Positions 8,714 through 19,268 of a stretch of 64,000 nucleotides of DNA are shown here, in pieces. Every line of letters starts with the position of its first letter. Position 1 is the first letter of the stretch. Origin of the DNA: Gorillibacterium timonense (GTDB taxonomy: Bacteria; Bacillota; Bacilli; Paenibacillales; NBRC-103111); contig NZ_LN881724.1 of the NCBI RefSeq assembly GCF_001457415.1, positions 1,674,001 to 1,738,000 of the forward strand. Direction: 5' to 3'. Below the pieces are notes generated by a model that saw nothing but the letters and a program-made list of their open reading frames with translations, had not been told where the DNA came from and searched no databases. Both the position numbers and the translations under genes were made by a program.

Positions 8714-9166
8714 TCATCTCCATTCTTGGCTTCCGGAACGAGTTAGCGATTTGATCGAATCCTCGTAGCTTTTCATCAGAGAGTATTCGCCTTGAATCCA
8801 TTCATATTGTTGACTGGGGGTCAATCGCTCGGTATGGAACCCCAGGTAGGAGCCAATGAACTGATTATCCTTTTTGAACAACGTGATTTCAATGTGGTTG
8901 AATCCACCTATCTGTTCCTTAACCAGAAATGTTGAAACAATTACTTAAGAAGTGGAATAGGGACTCAAATCAATGCTTCCTCGAGTCATTGTTTCTTCGA
9001 TGACTTCTTTCGGAACGCCGTTCTCATAAACGACATCGCTTAGGAATTGCTTAGCGTGCCAGCCATAGTTCTCCATATACGTCTGATCTTCATTCGATAG
9101 TCCTGCAACACTTCTGGAACAACCGATGATGAAAATAATGAAGACAAAGGAGAGGAGCTTCTTTAT
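8714..9166 (-). pseudogene. Lipoprotein gene with in-frame TAA and ATA in place of start
   Basis: One frame encodes a lipoprotein signal (KKLLSFVFIIFIIGC, lipobox Cys at residue 16), then about 56 residues, then TAA at 8945-8947, then a further 76 open codons (VIVSTFLVKEQ ... GSYLGFHTERL ... SGSQEWR) to TGA at 8714-8716. The downstream half has good amino-acid character, so the TAA looks like a premature stop, perhaps from GAA. AGGAGG at 9175-9180 is 8 nt from ATA (9164-9166), where ATG would be expected; the GTG at 9173-9175 touches the ribosome site. The gene therefore appears decayed. Family not identified; a DUF4830-like layout is possible. Confidence 0.7.
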
Positions 9167-9510
9167 AGAGACCACCTCCTAACCATTGGATACTGGGGAT
9201 GCTTGGCAAAGGTGAATCGAGCCCAGGTGAGAGTCTTCGTTCATTATGGCATATTATACTAAAGTATGCAGTATTTACTTGGTTTGAAATCGCGAATCGT
9301 TTAGATTATGACTTGATCATTCGTGATCGAATAGGGGTTCGTGACATACTAATCCACGCGAGGGCATTCGGATGTTCAACCGGCTGCGCTGTTGAAGTGC
9401 GTCTTATTATGAGGGTCAAAAGGATAGGCTGGGGGAATTATTAATCGTCACTTTTCCTAGATGCGAATATCAAACTGCGCCATTGGGTACCCTGTACGCG
9501 AGGTGATGGT
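9167..9510. other. 344-bp gap, possible leader of the lipoprotein gene
   Basis: On the minus strand TATAAT (9253-9258) could be a -10 about 75 bp before the lipoprotein ribosome site, but no fitting -35 is seen. The hexamer lies inside a short palindrome ATACTTTAGTAT. A plus-strand open frame at 9199-9444 has no ribosome site and no recognisable protein character. Confidence 0.35.
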
Positions 9511-9771
9511 ATGGAAGACAAACCCTATTTCTGTCCGAACTGCCGCTCTAACCGCTACAAGTTTAGCCGCATCACGACGTTCTCCACGCCTTTTCGAAAA
9601 GATGCGATTACAGGCGTGCTTCTTGAAAAGGATGAGCCGGTCATTGTCCCGGATGTCGAGGATATCATTCAATGCCAGGTATGCCAGTTTACCGGCAACG
9701 AGATGCGCTTTATCAAGCAAGCAGAACGGGAACCGCGCACCCAGACGACGGTTCCAACTATGTACACGTAA
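9511..9771 (+). CDS. Small zinc-ribbon protein, function unknown
   Basis: An 86-residue protein with two CxxC pairs (CPNC near the start, CQVC in the middle), consistent with one zinc ribbon, followed by a short basic and Thr-rich tail. GGTGAT lies just upstream of the ATG. It stands alone between opposing genes and ends before a bidirectional terminator. I do not recognise a named family. Confidence 0.7.
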   Translation: MEDKPYFCPNCRSNRYKFSRITTFSTPFRKDAITGVLLEKDEPVIVPDVEDIIQCQVCQFTGNEMRFIKQAEREPRTQTTVPTMYT

Positions 9772-9821
9772 GGAGCTCGTATAAGAAAAGCAACTCGTGC
9801 AGGGAAAAGTAATCAGAGAAG

Positions 9822-9871
9822 AAAAGCCCGCTCAGACCGTGAAGTGCACCTTCACCGGTAAGCGGGCTTTT
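9822..9871. terminator. Bidirectional terminator between zinc-ribbon gene and ilvE
   Basis: AAAAGCCCGCT and AGCGGGCTTTT form an 11-bp stem with A/T tracts on both sides. Inside it, GTGAAG and CTTCAC form a second stem. The position between two convergent genes fits bidirectional use. Confidence 0.85.
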
Positions 9872-9889
9872 CACATTCGCGATTAACAG

Positions 9890-10975
9890 TTACACTTGTA
9901 CGTTCCAGCCGAACGTGTCTTCCATTTTACCGGTCTGAATACCGGTGATCGCGTCATACAATCTATGGGACAATTCACCGATGGTTCCGTCGCCGATGCG
10001 CATGTCTTCCTTTTTCCAGCTGAGGCGTCCGACCGGAGAGATAACCGCCGCCGTTCCGGTTCCAAAGGCTTCCTCGAGTTCACCTTTCTTATAGGCCTCG
10101 GCCAATTCCTCGATGGAAATCTTGCGTTCGGTCACCGGGATGCCCCATTCTTTCAGGAGGCCAATGACGGATTGTCGGGTGATTCCGTCGAGGATGCTTC
10201 CGTTCAGGGCAGGGGTGATCACTTCGCCGCCAACCTTAAAGAACACGTTCATGCTGCCGACTTCCTCAATATAACGCTGCTCGATACCGTCGAGCCAGAG
10301 GACCTGATCACAGTGATCCTTCTCCTTGGCGATGACTTGAGCCTTGAGGCTGGCAGCATAGTTGCCTGCAGTTTTGGCGAAGCCGGTGCCACCGCGTACG
10401 GAGCGGACATATTCGTCTTCTACGCGGATGTGGACGGGCGAAAGGCCTTTGCTATAATAAGCGCCGCTCGGAGACAAGATGACCGAGAACAAATAACGGT
10501 TGGACGGGCGAACTCCGAGGCCGGCTTCTGTCGCAATGACAAAAGGACGAATGTAGAGAGAAGAGCCTTCGGCATTCGGGACCCAGTCTTGTTCCACCTC
10601 AATCAACGTGCGGATGGACTCCACGAAGAAGGCTTCGTCAAATGCCGGGATGTTCAACCGCTCGCAGGAAACGTTAAAGCGGGCGGCGTTGCGGTCTGGA
10701 CGGAACAGGAGGATGCGGCCGTCTTCAGCTTTGAAAGCTTTCATTCCTTCGAATACGGTCTGCCCGTAATGAAACACCATGGCGGAAGGATCGAGGGAGA
10801 AGGGGCCGTACGGAACGATGCGCGCATCATGCCAGCCTTTCCCTTCGGTGTAGTCGACAAGCAGCATGTGATCCGTAAAAATACGGCCAAAGCCAAGTTG
10901 AGTCGGATCCGGTTTCGGCTTCAAGGATTCCGAGCGTACGATCCGAATAGCGGTGGATTGTGCAGGTGAGGCCAT
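9890..10975 (-). CDS. ilvE: Branched-chain amino acid aminotransferase
   Basis: A 361-residue PLP fold-type IV aminotransferase that converts 2-oxo acids to Leu, Ile and Val (and the reverse). FHYGQTVFEGMKAF is the substrate-binding N-terminal region. The PLP lysine is K201 in GFAKTAGNY. The C-terminal GTGTAAVISPVG is the phosphate-binding loop. Length matches the long (class II-like) BCAT group. GGAAG lies 8 nt upstream of the ATG. Transcribed alone, divergent from sucC; no CodY box was recognised in the 271-bp spacer, although codY is 10 kb away. Confidence 0.95.
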   Translation of the reverse strand: MASPAQSTAIRIVRSESLKPKPDPTQLGFGRIFTDHMLLVDYTEGKGWHDARIVPYGPFSLDPSAMVFHYGQTVFEGMKAFKAEDGRILLFRPDRNAARFNVSCERLNIPAFDEAFFVESIRTLIEVEQDWVPNAEGSSLYIRPFVIATEAGLGVRPSNRYLFSVILSPSGAYYSKGLSPVHIRVEDEYVRSVRGGTGFAKTAGNYAASLKAQVIAKEKDHCDQVLWLDGIEQRYIEEVGSMNVFFKVGGEVITPALNGSILDGITRQSVIGLLKEWGIPVTERKISIEELAEAYKKGELEEAFGTGTAAVISPVGRLSWKKEDMRIGDGTIGELSHRLYDAITGIQTGKMEDTFGWNVQV

Positions 10976-11246
10976 GGTTCATCTTCCTTTCCGAATGAAT
11001 GCCTTTGTTTTCTTTCTTCTAACTATAAAAGAAAATCAGGGCAATGTACAATCCTGCGAGCAAATCGGTTAATCGTCAAATCAAAAGGGATGAAAATTTT
11101 ACTCGATTTTGATCCATCATTTGGCATGATTTATTTGCTATTTTCCATTTTGTCAATAAAATAGAGTATAGATACAGCTGCTTTTCATCCAGATATATTG
11201 CAAATTTGTTACGATTTTCGCATTAATCTGATAGGAGGAACGGTTG

Positions 11247-12416
11247 ATGAACATCCATGAATACCAAGGTAAGGAAGTACTGAGGCAATTTGGTGTGGTC
11301 GTTCCCCGGGGAAAGGTTGCATATTCGGTGGAAGAGGCGGTGCAAGTGGCAGAAGAGCTGGGGACGCCGATCACAGTGGTTAAAGCGCAAATTCACGCAG
11401 GCGGACGCGGCAAGGCAGGCGGGGTGAAGATTGCCAGATCCCTCGAGGATGTTCGCGTTTATGCCCAAGAGCTTCTGGGTAAGGTGCTGATTACGCATCA
11501 AACGGGTCCGGTGGGTAAAGAAGTGAAGAGGCTTTTGATCGAGGAAGGCTGCGATATCCGCAAGGAATATTACATCGGACTCGTTGTCGACCGGACGACA
11601 GGACGGGTCGTCCTCATGGGTTCCGAGGAGGGCGGTACAGAGATTGAAGAGGTGGCTGCACGTACTCCTGAGAAGATTATCAAGGAAATCATCGATCCCG
11701 CTCTCGGTCTTCAAGTGTTTCAGGCTCGCCGCTTGGCCTATGCCATCGGAATTCCGCCCGAGCTGGTGAATAAGGCGGTTCGCTTTATGACTGGTTTGTA
11801 CAACGCTTTCATTTCCAAGGATTGCTCCATCGCCGAGATCAATCCGCTTGTCGTCACCGGAGACGGAGAGGTGATGGCGCTTGATGCCAAGCTCAATTTC
11901 GACGACAATGCTCTCTTTCGTCATAAGGACATTCAACTGCTGCGCGATTTAGATGAAGAGGACGAGAAGGAGATTCAAGCGTCCAAATACGAATTGTCCT
12001 ACATCGCTCTGGACGGAAACATCGGCTGCATGGTGAACGGCGCCGGGCTCGCGATGGCGACGATGGATATCATCCATTATTATGGCGGAGAGCCTGCCAA
12101 TTTCCTTGACGTTGGCGGCGGAGCAACAGCGGAGAAGGTGACCGAGGCTTTCAAGATCATTTTGTCCGATGATCAGGTGAAAGGGATTTTTGTTAACATT
12201 TTCGGCGGAATTATGCGCTGTGATGTCATTGCGGACGGGATCGTGCAGGCGGCGAGAGATGTGGGGCTGGACCGGCCGCTTGTCGTCCGTTTGGAAGGCA
12301 CCAATGTGGAGCTCGGCAAGAAGCTGCTTCACGATTCGGGTCTGCCCATCATCACGGCGGATTCGATGGCGGACGGCGCTCAGAAGATCGTCGGAGAGGT
12401 CAAGCGCGCGTCATAG
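11247..12416 (+). CDS. sucC: Succinate-CoA ligase beta subunit
   Basis: A 389-residue ATP-grasp protein, the nucleotide-binding subunit of the TCA-cycle enzyme that makes ATP or GTP from succinyl-CoA. It starts [32 protein letters not shown] is the nucleotide region and [17 protein letters not shown] the C-terminal succinate/phosphohistidine-binding part. The ATG at 11247 is preferred over the TTG at 11244 because AGGAGG lies 8 nt upstream. It is followed by sucD after an unusually long 128-bp gap. Confidence 0.96.
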   Translation: MNIHEYQGKEVLRQFGVVVPRGKVAYSVEEAVQVAEELGTPITVVKAQIHAGGRGKAGGVKIARSLEDVRVYAQELLGKVLITHQTGPVGKEVKRLLIEEGCDIRKEYYIGLVVDRTTGRVVLMGSEEGGTEIEEVAARTPEKIIKEIIDPALGLQVFQARRLAYAIGIPPELVNKAVRFMTGLYNAFISKDCSIAEINPLVVTGDGEVMALDAKLNFDDNALFRHKDIQLLRDLDEEDEKEIQASKYELSYIALDGNIGCMVNGAGLAMATMDIIHYYGGEPANFLDVGGGATAEKVTEAFKIILSDDQVKGIFVNIFGGIMRCDVIADGIVQAARDVGLDRPLVVRLEGTNVELGKKLLHDSGLPIITADSMADGAQKIVGEVKRAS

Positions 12417-12544
12417 GAGAGGTAAGGAGCGCGTCACAAGAGACGCAATCGAGAGGCAAATGGAGGACTCTCGGAGACGGGAGAACAAATCCGGAAAAAT
12501 GGGTTGCAAATCGGTCGATAAAAACGGGAGATCAGGGGAAGGGT

Positions 12545-13522
12545 GTGAATCGGGACATGAGCATCTTGGTAAACAAGGATACCTTGGTGATTACCCAAGG
12601 GATCACGGGCTCGACAGGACTTTTTCATACGAAGGGCGCTCTCGAATATGGCACCAAGATGGTGGGGGGAGTAACTCCTGGCAAAGGGGGAACGGAGCTC
12701 GATATTACCTTGGACAGCGGGCAAACGGTGCGGCTGCCGATCTTTCATACGGTTGCGGAAGCCAAGAAAGCGACGGGAGCTACAGCGTCGGTCATCTATG
12801 TCCCACCCTCGTTTGCCGCCGATTCCATCCTGGAAGCGGTCGATGCGGATCTGGATGTTGTCATCTGCATCACGGAGGGTATTCCCGTGCAGGACATGGT
12901 CAAAGTGAAACGATACATGGAGGGAAAACGAACGGTTCTGATCGGACCGAACTGCCCCGGTGTGATTACCCCGGGCGAATGCAAAATCGGCATCATGCCC
13001 GGTTATATCCATACTCCCGGTCATGTTGGGGTCGTATCCCGCAGCGGCACGCTCACCTATGAAGCGGTGCATCAGTTGAGCGTGCGCGGCATCGGACAAT
13101 CAACGGCGGTGGGCATCGGCGGAGATCCTGTCAAGGGCTCGGAGTTCATCGACATTCTGCGCTTGTTTAATGAAGATTCTCGGACGTATGCGGTCATCCT
13201 GATCGGCGAGATTGGAGGCAGCGCGGAGGAAGAAGCGGCGGAATGGATCCGCGCCAACATGAAGAAACCGGTTGCCGGCTTCATCGGCGGGCAAACCGCC
13301 CCTCCCGGCAAGCGCATGGGGCATGCAGGCGCGATTATTTCCGGAGGCAAAGGTACTGCTGCCGAGAAGGTCGCCGCTTTGGAGGCGGCCGGCATCCGAG
13401 TTGCGCCGACTCCATCGCAAATGGGAGAGACGCTCGTCAGCCTGCTGAAGGAAGTAGGTATTTTGGACGAATGTGTGACGGGTAAGACATCAGTAAGCTC
13501 GTCAACCGCAGCGGCCAAATAA
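12545..13522 (+). CDS. sucD: Succinate-CoA ligase alpha subunit
   Basis: A 325-residue CoA-binding subunit that carries the phosphohistidine. [19 protein letters not shown] is the CoA-binding Rossmann part, GPNCPGVI the conserved loop and [10 protein letters not shown] the phosphorylated-His motif. The GTG at 12545 has AGGGG 6 nt upstream; the internal ATG at 12554 matches the usual SucD start (MSILVNKDT) but sits 15 nt from that site, so the start is not certain. The tail beyond [10 protein letters not shown] is a short Ser/Thr/Ala extension. Confidence 0.95.
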   Translation: MNRDMSILVNKDTLVITQGITGSTGLFHTKGALEYGTKMVGGVTPGKGGTELDITLDSGQTVRLPIFHTVAEAKKATGATASVIYVPPSFAADSILEAVDADLDVVICITEGIPVQDMVKVKRYMEGKRTVLIGPNCPGVITPGECKIGIMPGYIHTPGHVGVVSRSGTLTYEAVHQLSVRGIGQSTAVGIGGDPVKGSEFIDILRLFNEDSRTYAVILIGEIGGSAEEEAAEWIRANMKKPVAGFIGGQTAPPGKRMGHAGAIISGGKGTAAEKVAALEAAGIRVAPTPSQMGETLVSLLKEVGILDECVTGKTSVSSSTAAAK

Positions 13523-13609
13523 GGCTTGCGTTTTTGCGTCAGAACGTACTATTCTAAAGGGGCAGTCCTTGCGGCTGCCTTATTGCCATAAGCAATCGGA
13601 ACGGTAAGC

Positions 13610-13650
13610 AACCTTTCCCTAGACCCTTCGCGGGCGGGAAAGGTTTTTTT
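13610..13650 (+). terminator. Rho-independent terminator after sucCD
   Basis: AACCTTTCCC pairs with GGGAAAGGTT around a short loop that can extend pairing (GACCC/GGGC), followed by seven T. It lies 88 bp after the sucD stop. A second perfect hairpin, GCCGGT-GAA-ACCGGC (13715-13729), lies just before dprA and may be part of its leader. Confidence 0.9.
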
Positions 13651-13761
13651 ATTGTCCGTGATCCGTTCGGACAGCCGCTGATTCGAATGGACGCCGGAGA
13701 AATATGTTTGCCTAGCCGGTGAAACCGGCGGAGCCCTTCTATCGTAAAGGAGTGAATAGGA

Positions 13762-14865
13762 TTGGAGCAGCGCACGGTTCTCCTTGCTTTGCAGGAGATC
13801 AAGGGAGTCGGCTGGAAAACGATTCTCCGGTTCGTGTCGGAGCTGGAGGACCTCAACCGTCTATTTGACATGAATACGGGGGAGTTGATGAGTCTCGGGA
13901 TTCCGGAATCGAAAGCAACCGGACTCTTGACCGCCTTGAATGGAACGGATTGGACAAGATTGGAGGAGAGATATGCGGATAAGAGCATCAGGGCGGTCAC
14001 CCTCTATGATGAGGAATATCCCGCACTGTTAAAGGAGACCTCGCAGCCTCCATGGGTCTTATATACTATCGGGCGTATCGAGCTTCTTCAACATCCATGC
14101 ATCGCGGTGGTCGGTACCCGCACACCGACGGCTTACGGGGTTCGTACGGCCGAGGAACTCGGACGCATCCTGGACCAGGCGGGAGCCGTCGCTGTCAGTG
14201 GACTTGCGCGAGGGATTGACGGAGCCGTTCACCGAGGCGCGTTGGAGGGAAACGGATCAACCCTTGCCGTAGTCGGAGGCGGACCTGATGTCATCTACCC
14301 ACCCGAGCACAAGCAGCTGTATGCGGAATTGGCCAAGCGCGGTCTCATCCTCTCCGAGTTCCCTCCCGGAACGCGGATCGCTCCAGGGCTGTTTCCGCTT
14401 CGCAATCGAATCATCGCTGGCTTATCGCTCGCGACGGTGGTCGTGGAGGCGGCATTGCGCAGCGGTTCGCTGATCACAGCAGATCAAGCGCTTGATGAAT
14501 CGCGCGATGTCTTCGCTGTTCCCGGTCCGATCAGCTCACCGAAGAGCCGCGGTACGAACGAGCTGATTCGACAAGGCGCGCGGATCGTTACGGAGCCCGC
14601 CGACATCATTCGTGAATATGCGTCCTCTTTTGCGTCGTCGGAATTAGCTTTGGCCGCGTCCAGCTCCCGCGTGAAGCTGCCGGAGCTGACGAAGGAGGAG
14701 GCGGAGCTCCTCGCTCGTTTTCCCGATGGCCCCGTCACGATCGATACCCTGCTCGAGGGCACTCAAACAAATTTTGGACATTTGCATGAACTTCTGCTAA
14801 ATTTAGTTTTGACCAAAAGGATCAAAGCGCTGCCAGGTGCGGCCTATGCCAAAATAGAAGATTGA
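13762..14865 (+). CDS. dprA: DNA processing protein DprA (recombination mediator)
   Basis: A 367-residue protein that loads RecA on incoming single-stranded DNA during transformation. It has an N-terminal helix-hairpin-helix-like region, the Rossmann DprA core ([79 protein letters not shown]) and a C-terminal winged-helix tail. TTG start with AGGAGTG 7 nt upstream. It precedes topA as in Bacillus. Confidence 0.95.
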   Translation: MEQRTVLLALQEIKGVGWKTILRFVSELEDLNRLFDMNTGELMSLGIPESKATGLLTALNGTDWTRLEERYADKSIRAVTLYDEEYPALLKETSQPPWVLYTIGRIELLQHPCIAVVGTRTPTAYGVRTAEELGRILDQAGAVAVSGLARGIDGAVHRGALEGNGSTLAVVGGGPDVIYPPEHKQLYAELAKRGLILSEFPPGTRIAPGLFPLRNRIIAGLSLATVVVEAALRSGSLITADQALDESRDVFAVPGPISSPKSRGTNELIRQGARIVTEPADIIREYASSFASSELALAASSSRVKLPELTKEEAELLARFPDGPVTIDTLLEGTQTNFGHLHELLLNLVLTKRIKALPGAAYAKIED

Positions 14866-14888
14866 ACACAGTAAGGGAGGTCGGACGC

Positions 14889-16991
14889 ATGGCAGACTCT
14901 CTGGTGATCGTAGAATCACCCGCCAAAGCGAAGACGATCGGCAAATATTTGGGAAGTAAATATATCGTCAAAGCCTCGATGGGGCACATCCGCGATCTGC
15001 CCAAGAGCCAAATCGGCGTTGAAGTGGAAAACGGGTTTGAGCCGAAGTATATTACGATCCGCGGGAAAGGCTCCGTTCTGAAGGAACTGAAGGACGCAAG
15101 CCGCAAAGTTAAAAACATCTATCTCGCAGCTGACCCTGACCGCGAAGGGGAAGCGATCGCATGGCACTTGGCTCATTACTTGGATGTTGATGAAAGCAAG
15201 ACGTGTCGGGTCGTCTTCAATGAAATTACCAAGCAAGCCGTCAAGGATGCCTTCAAGACACCGCGGCCGATCAATATGGATCTCGTCAATGCCCAACAGG
15301 CGAGACGGATTCTGGATCGTCTTGTCGGTTACAAGATCAGTCCGCTCTTGTGGAAGAAGGTCAAAAAAGGATTGTCCGCGGGACGTGTTCAATCCGTGTC
15401 CGTCAAGATGATCATCGACCGGGAAAACGAAATCCGTGATTTTATCCCGGAGGAGTACTGGTCGATTACCGCAAAGCTGCATCAAAAGCAAGCTGCGTTC
15501 GACGCGAAATATTACGGATCGGACGGCGAGAAACGGGAGCTGGCTTCCGAAGCCGATGTGCAGGAGATCCTCGCTGACCTGAAGAATGCCGACTTCGTCG
15601 TCATCGAAGTACGGGAGAAGGAAAGGCTGCGGAATCCGTCCGCTCCGTTCATCACGAGTACGGTTCAGCAGGAAGCGGCGCGCAAGTTGAATTTCCGGGC
15701 TGCCAAAACGATGTCCGTCGCTCAGCAATTGTACGAAGGCATCGACCTGGGCAAGGAAGGAACCGTCGGTCTCATCACGTACATGCGTACGGATTCGACG
15801 CGGATCTCTCCAGTCGCCCAGGAAGAGGCGAAGGAATTCATCGCAGGCAAATACGGGGAAGCGTACGTTCCAGAGACGCCCCGCGTATACACGAAGAAGA
15901 ATGCGACGACCCAGGATGCTCATGAAGCCATTCGACCGAGCTCGGTTCTCCGTGAACCGGAGCTTATCAAGGAATTTCTGAGCCGCGACCAATACCGCCT
16001 CTATAAGCTCATCTGGGAGCGCTTTGTATCGAGTCAGATGGCATCGGCGGTCATGGATACGGTTACGGCCGAGCTTGCAGCTGGCCGCCATCAATTCCGC
16101 GCTGCCGGGTCGCAGGTGAAATTCCCAGGTTTTATGAAGGTTTATATTGAAGGAAGCGACGATGGGGTCACCGAGGAGGAAGGGCTTCTGCCGCCGCTCG
16201 TTGCCGACGACCGACCCGAGGTCCAAGGAATCGAGCCTAAGCAGCATTTCACCCAGCCGCCTCCGCGATATACGGAAGCAAGGCTTGTCCGGGCGCTCGA
16301 AGAGATGGGAATCGGTCGGCCGAGTACCTACGCTCCTACTCTGGAGACAATCCAAAAGCGCGGGTACGTGGCGCTGGAGGAGAAGAAATTCATGCCCACC
16401 GAGCTTGGAGAGCTCATCACGGCCCAGATGGAGGAGTTCTTCCCGGAAATCCTCGACATCGATTTCACCGCCCATATGGAAGAGAACCTTGACCATGTGG
16501 AAGAGGGGAAGGAAGACTGGGTGAAGGTGCTTGACTCCTTCTATGTCACCTTTGCGAAGCGGCTGGAATACGCGGAAGAGGAAATGAAGGAGATTGAGAT
16601 TCAGGATGAAGTCTCCGATGTCCTCTGCGAGAAGTGCGGGAAACCGATGGTCTACAAGATGGGACGCTTCGGCAAATTCCTCGCTTGCTCGGGATTCCCG
16701 GATTGCCGCAACACGAAGCCGATCGTCAAGGATACAGGCGTTACCTGCCCTCAGTGTCTCCAAGGTAAGGTCATCGAACGCCGCAGCAAAAAAGGAAGAA
16801 TCTTCTTCGGCTGCGACCGGTATCCGGATTGTGATTTCGTATCGTGGGATCGTCCGGCCGGCAAGCCCTGCCCGGAATGTGGCGGGCTTATGATCGTGAA
16901 GAACACGAAGAACGGACCGATCATTCAATGCACGAAATGCGATTATAAGGAGGAGCCGCAAGAGGAAGACGGCGGCGACGACTTGGAATAA
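14889..16991 (+). CDS. topA: DNA topoisomerase I
   Basis: A 700-residue type IA topoisomerase that relaxes negative supercoils. The TOPRIM region begins [18 protein letters not shown] and includes DPDREGEA; the catalytic Tyr is about residue 298 in [12 protein letters not shown]. The C-terminus has three four-Cys zinc ribbons (starting [24 protein letters not shown]). The ATG at 14889 is chosen because GGGAGG precedes it; an upstream frame extension overlaps dprA without a site. It is 23 bp after the dprA stop and probably cotranscribed. Confidence 0.97.
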   Translation: MADSLVIVESPAKAKTIGKYLGSKYIVKASMGHIRDLPKSQIGVEVENGFEPKYITIRGKGSVLKELKDASRKVKNIYLAADPDREGEAIAWHLAHYLDVDESKTCRVVFNEITKQAVKDAFKTPRPINMDLVNAQQARRILDRLVGYKISPLLWKKVKKGLSAGRVQSVSVKMIIDRENEIRDFIPEEYWSITAKLHQKQAAFDAKYYGSDGEKRELASEADVQEILADLKNADFVVIEVREKERLRNPSAPFITSTVQQEAARKLNFRAAKTMSVAQQLYEGIDLGKEGTVGLITYMRTDSTRISPVAQEEAKEFIAGKYGEAYVPETPRVYTKKNATTQDAHEAIRPSSVLREPELIKEFLSRDQYRLYKLIWERFVSSQMASAVMDTVTAELAAGRHQFRAAGSQVKFPGFMKVYIEGSDDGVTEEEGLLPPLVADDRPEVQGIEPKQHFTQPPPRYTEARLVRALEEMGIGRPSTYAPTLETIQKRGYVALEEKKFMPTELGELITAQMEEFFPEILDIDFTAHMEENLDHVEEGKEDWVKVLDSFYVTFAKRLEYAEEEMKEIEIQDEVSDVLCEKCGKPMVYKMGRFGKFLACSGFPDCRNTKPIVKDTGVTCPQCLQGKVIERRSKKGRIFFGCDRYPDCDFVSWDRPAGKPCPECGGLMIVKNTKNGPIIQCTKCDYKEEPQEEDGGDDLE

Positions 16992-17114
16992 TCCCGATTC
17001 GTCGGTGAGGTTACGGGAAACGGGCGCCGCCATCTAAGCAACTAGAGGCGGCGAGACCGTTTCTTCTTGTCTTTTCAACCCAGTTTTCGAAAGCAGGAGA
17101 GGAGCATACAGATC

Positions 17115-18437
17115 GTGAGTTCATCAGCAAATACGAACCGGGTAACCGTCATCGGAGCCGGGCTAGCCGGCAGTGAAGCGGCTTGGCAAATCGTTCGGCA
17201 AGGAGTCCCCGTGACGCTCTATGAAATGCGTCCCGCGCGGAAAACTCCCGCTCATATCTCGGATAAATTCGCCGAGCTCGTCTGCAGCAATTCGCTGCGC
17301 GCGAACGGCTTGACCAATGCAGTAGGCGTTCTCAAGGAAGAAATGCGAATGCTGGATTCGCTGATCATGAAGAGTGCGGACAAGCATGCCGTACCCGCAG
17401 GTGGAGCGCTTGCCGTGGACCGCGACGGCTTCTCGGGCGAGGTAACTGAAGCTCTGCGGAATCATCCGCTCGTGGAAGTTGTCAATGAGGAGCTGACCGA
17501 GCTGCCCGAAGGGATTACGGTGGTCGCTTCTGGTCCGCTGACATCGCCTGCGCTATCCGAGAAGCTTCGCGGCTTGATCGGCGAAGAGTATCTCTATTTC
17601 TATGACGCAGCCGCCCCCATTGTGGAGAAGGATTCCATCGATTTGGACAAGGTGTTCATCGCCTCCCGCTATGATAAGGGAGAAGCGGCGTACATCAACT
17701 GTCCGATGTCGGAAGATGAATTTAATGCCTTCTATGACGCTCTCACGACGGCGGAGACGGTCCCCGTGAAGGAATTCGAGAAGGAGATCTATTTCGAGGG
17801 CTGCATGCCCGTGGAGATCATGGCGGGGCGCGGAAGGCAGACCCTGCTGTTTGGACCGATGAAACCGGTCGGCCTCCCGGATCCCCGTACCGGCAAACTG
17901 CCTCATGCCGTGCTTCAGCTCAGGCAGGATAATGCGGCAGGGACGCTATATAATCTTGTCGGGTTTCAGACCCATCTCAAGTGGGGAGAGCAGAAGCGGG
18001 TCTTCTCGCTCATTCCTGGCCTTGAGAAGGCCGAGTTTGTCCGATATGGCGTCATGCATCGGAATACCTTCCTAAACTCACCGAAGCTGCTTAAATCGAC
18101 GTATCAATACCACTCTCGTGACGATCTGTTCTTCGCCGGGCAGATGACAGGCGTGGAAGGCTATGTGGAATCCGCCGCCTCCGGTCTCCTTGCAGGCATC
18201 AATGCAGGCCGGTTAGCCCGAGGGTTAGACCCGCTCGTTCTCCCGCTTGAATCCACGCTGGGAGGAATGGCTCATTACGTCACGAACGCCGATCCGACGG
18301 CCTTCCAGCCGATGAACGCCAACTTTGGATTGTTCCCGCCGCTCCCGGAGAAGATACGCAATAAGCAGCAAAAAAATGAAAAGCTGGCGGAACGGGCCCT
18401 TGACGCCGTCCGGGCATTTTTGCCCAATCTGCAATAA
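17115..18437 (+). CDS. trmFO: Methylenetetrahydrofolate-tRNA-(uracil-5-)-methyltransferase
   Basis: A 440-residue FAD and folate-dependent enzyme that makes m5U54 in t[16 protein letters not shown] is the FAD-binding loop; [10 protein letters not shown] and YINCPM are family blocks; FEGCMPVE holds the conserved catalytic Cys; [18 protein letters not shown] is the C-terminal FAD signature. The GTG at 17115 follows AGGAGAGGAG and gives a family-typical length; an upstream in-frame ATG at 17067 lacks a site. XerC, which usually follows in this order, is missing. Confidence 0.95.
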   Translation: MSSSANTNRVTVIGAGLAGSEAAWQIVRQGVPVTLYEMRPARKTPAHISDKFAELVCSNSLRANGLTNAVGVLKEEMRMLDSLIMKSADKHAVPAGGALAVDRDGFSGEVTEALRNHPLVEVVNEELTELPEGITVVASGPLTSPALSEKLRGLIGEEYLYFYDAAAPIVEKDSIDLDKVFIASRYDKGEAAYINCPMSEDEFNAFYDALTTAETVPVKEFEKEIYFEGCMPVEIMAGRGRQTLLFGPMKPVGLPDPRTGKLPHAVLQLRQDNAAGTLYNLVGFQTHLKWGEQKRVFSLIPGLEKAEFVRYGVMHRNTFLNSPKLLKSTYQYHSRDDLFFAGQMTGVEGYVESAASGLLAGINAGRLARGLDPLVLPLESTLGGMAHYVTNADPTAFQPMNANFGLFPPLPEKIRNKQQKNEKLAERALDAVRAFLPNLQ

Positions 18438-18492
18438 GGATTGCATCAAAAGATTGCACGATCCCATACGCATGAAACATACGGTTTAGAAG

Positions 18493-18517
18493 GGACGGCA
18501 ATGTCAGTTTGCCGTCC
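18493..18517 (+). terminator. Weak hairpin after trmFO
   Basis: GGACGGCAA and TTGCCGTCC form a perfect 9-bp stem with a 7-nt loop, 55 bp after the trmFO stop. No T-tract follows, so it may be an RNA-processing or leader element instead of a terminator. Confidence 0.5.
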
Positions 18518-18689
18518 TGAAATCGATCGTCGATCAGGCTTTTGCGCTGTGAGGATTCAGCTTGTATGGCCAGGCATCGTTGTGATACGATAGATTTGTT
18601 TGTCACAAGCCGACGTTACCCGAACGGTGCTTGTTCTTGCCGTTCTGAATATTCAGTCAATACATCTGAGAACGAAGGGAGGAGCATGC

Positions 18690-19229
18690 ATGGGTGACTT
18701 TCATGCCACGACCATATTTGCCATCCGTCATAATGGCAAAGGGGCAATCGCGGGAGATGGTCAAGTGACCTTCGGCAACAGCGTGATTATGAAGGGTACG
18801 GCCAAAAAAGTGCGGCGGTTATTCCGGGGCAATGTCGTGGCGGGTTTTGCCGGTTCGGTAGCCGACGCGATTACGCTGTTTGAGAAGTTTGAGGGCAAGC
18901 TGGAGGAGCATCACGGAAATCTTCAGCGCTCTGCGGTTGAGCTTGCGAAGGAATGGCGGTCTGATCGCGTCCTGCGAAGGCTTGAAGCGATGCTGATCGT
19001 CATGGATAAGGAATCGCTTCTGCTCATCTCTGGCAACGGTGAAATCATCGAACCGGACGACGGTATACTCGCCATCGGATCGGGGGGCAATTTCGCGCTC
19101 GCCGCTGGCCGCGCGCTTCATCGGTATTCGCCCGAGATGGAAGCCAAGGATATCGCCAAGGCCGCCCTTGAAATGGCTGCTGAGATTTGTGTTTACACCA
19201 ACCACAACATCATTGTGGAGGAAATCTGA
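18690..19229 (+). CDS. hslV: ATP-dependent protease proteolytic subunit HslV/ClpQ
   Basis: A 179-residue peptidase subunit that works with HslU. It begins [19 protein letters not shown] and includes [10 protein letters not shown] and [10 protein letters not shown]. The ATG at 18690 follows GGGAGG by 4 nt. In B. subtilis ClpQ (CodW) residue 2 is Ser and is reported as the catalytic N-terminal nucleophile; here residue 2 is Gly, so the active residue would more likely be the first Thr of the TT pair (T7), after removal of a six-residue propeptide. HslU follows 39 bp downstream. Confidence 0.93.
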   Translation: MGDFHATTIFAIRHNGKGAIAGDGQVTFGNSVIMKGTAKKVRRLFRGNVVAGFAGSVADAITLFEKFEGKLEEHHGNLQRSAVELAKEWRSDRVLRRLEAMLIVMDKESLLLISGNGEIIEPDDGILAIGSGGNFALAAGRALHRYSPEMEAKDIAKAALEMAAEICVYTNHNIIVEEI

Positions 19230-19268
19230 CCTGCGCGTTCCGCGCATCAACCAGAAGGAGGCGGTCTT

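Noticed and set aside
9199..9444. An 81-codon plus-strand frame before the zinc-ribbon gene
   Set aside because: No ribosome site and no family-like pattern.
9896..10969. A 357-codon plus-strand frame opposite ilvE
   Set aside because: ilvE on the minus strand has all family motifs; the opposite frame has no ribosome site or family.
11150..11178. TTGTCA with TACAGC 17 bp on as a sucC promoter
   Set aside because: The -10 matches poorly; other pairings in this AT-rich spacer are no better, so no promoter was called.
12190..13062. A 290-codon frame overlapping the sucC end and sucD start
   Set aside because: Out of frame with two certain genes; composition is that of a shifted frame.
14916..17033. 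A 705-codon open frame on the minus strand across topA
   Set aside because: It is the antisense shadow of a well-supported topA. No ribosome site or recognisable domain; long antisense frames are expected from the codon bias here.
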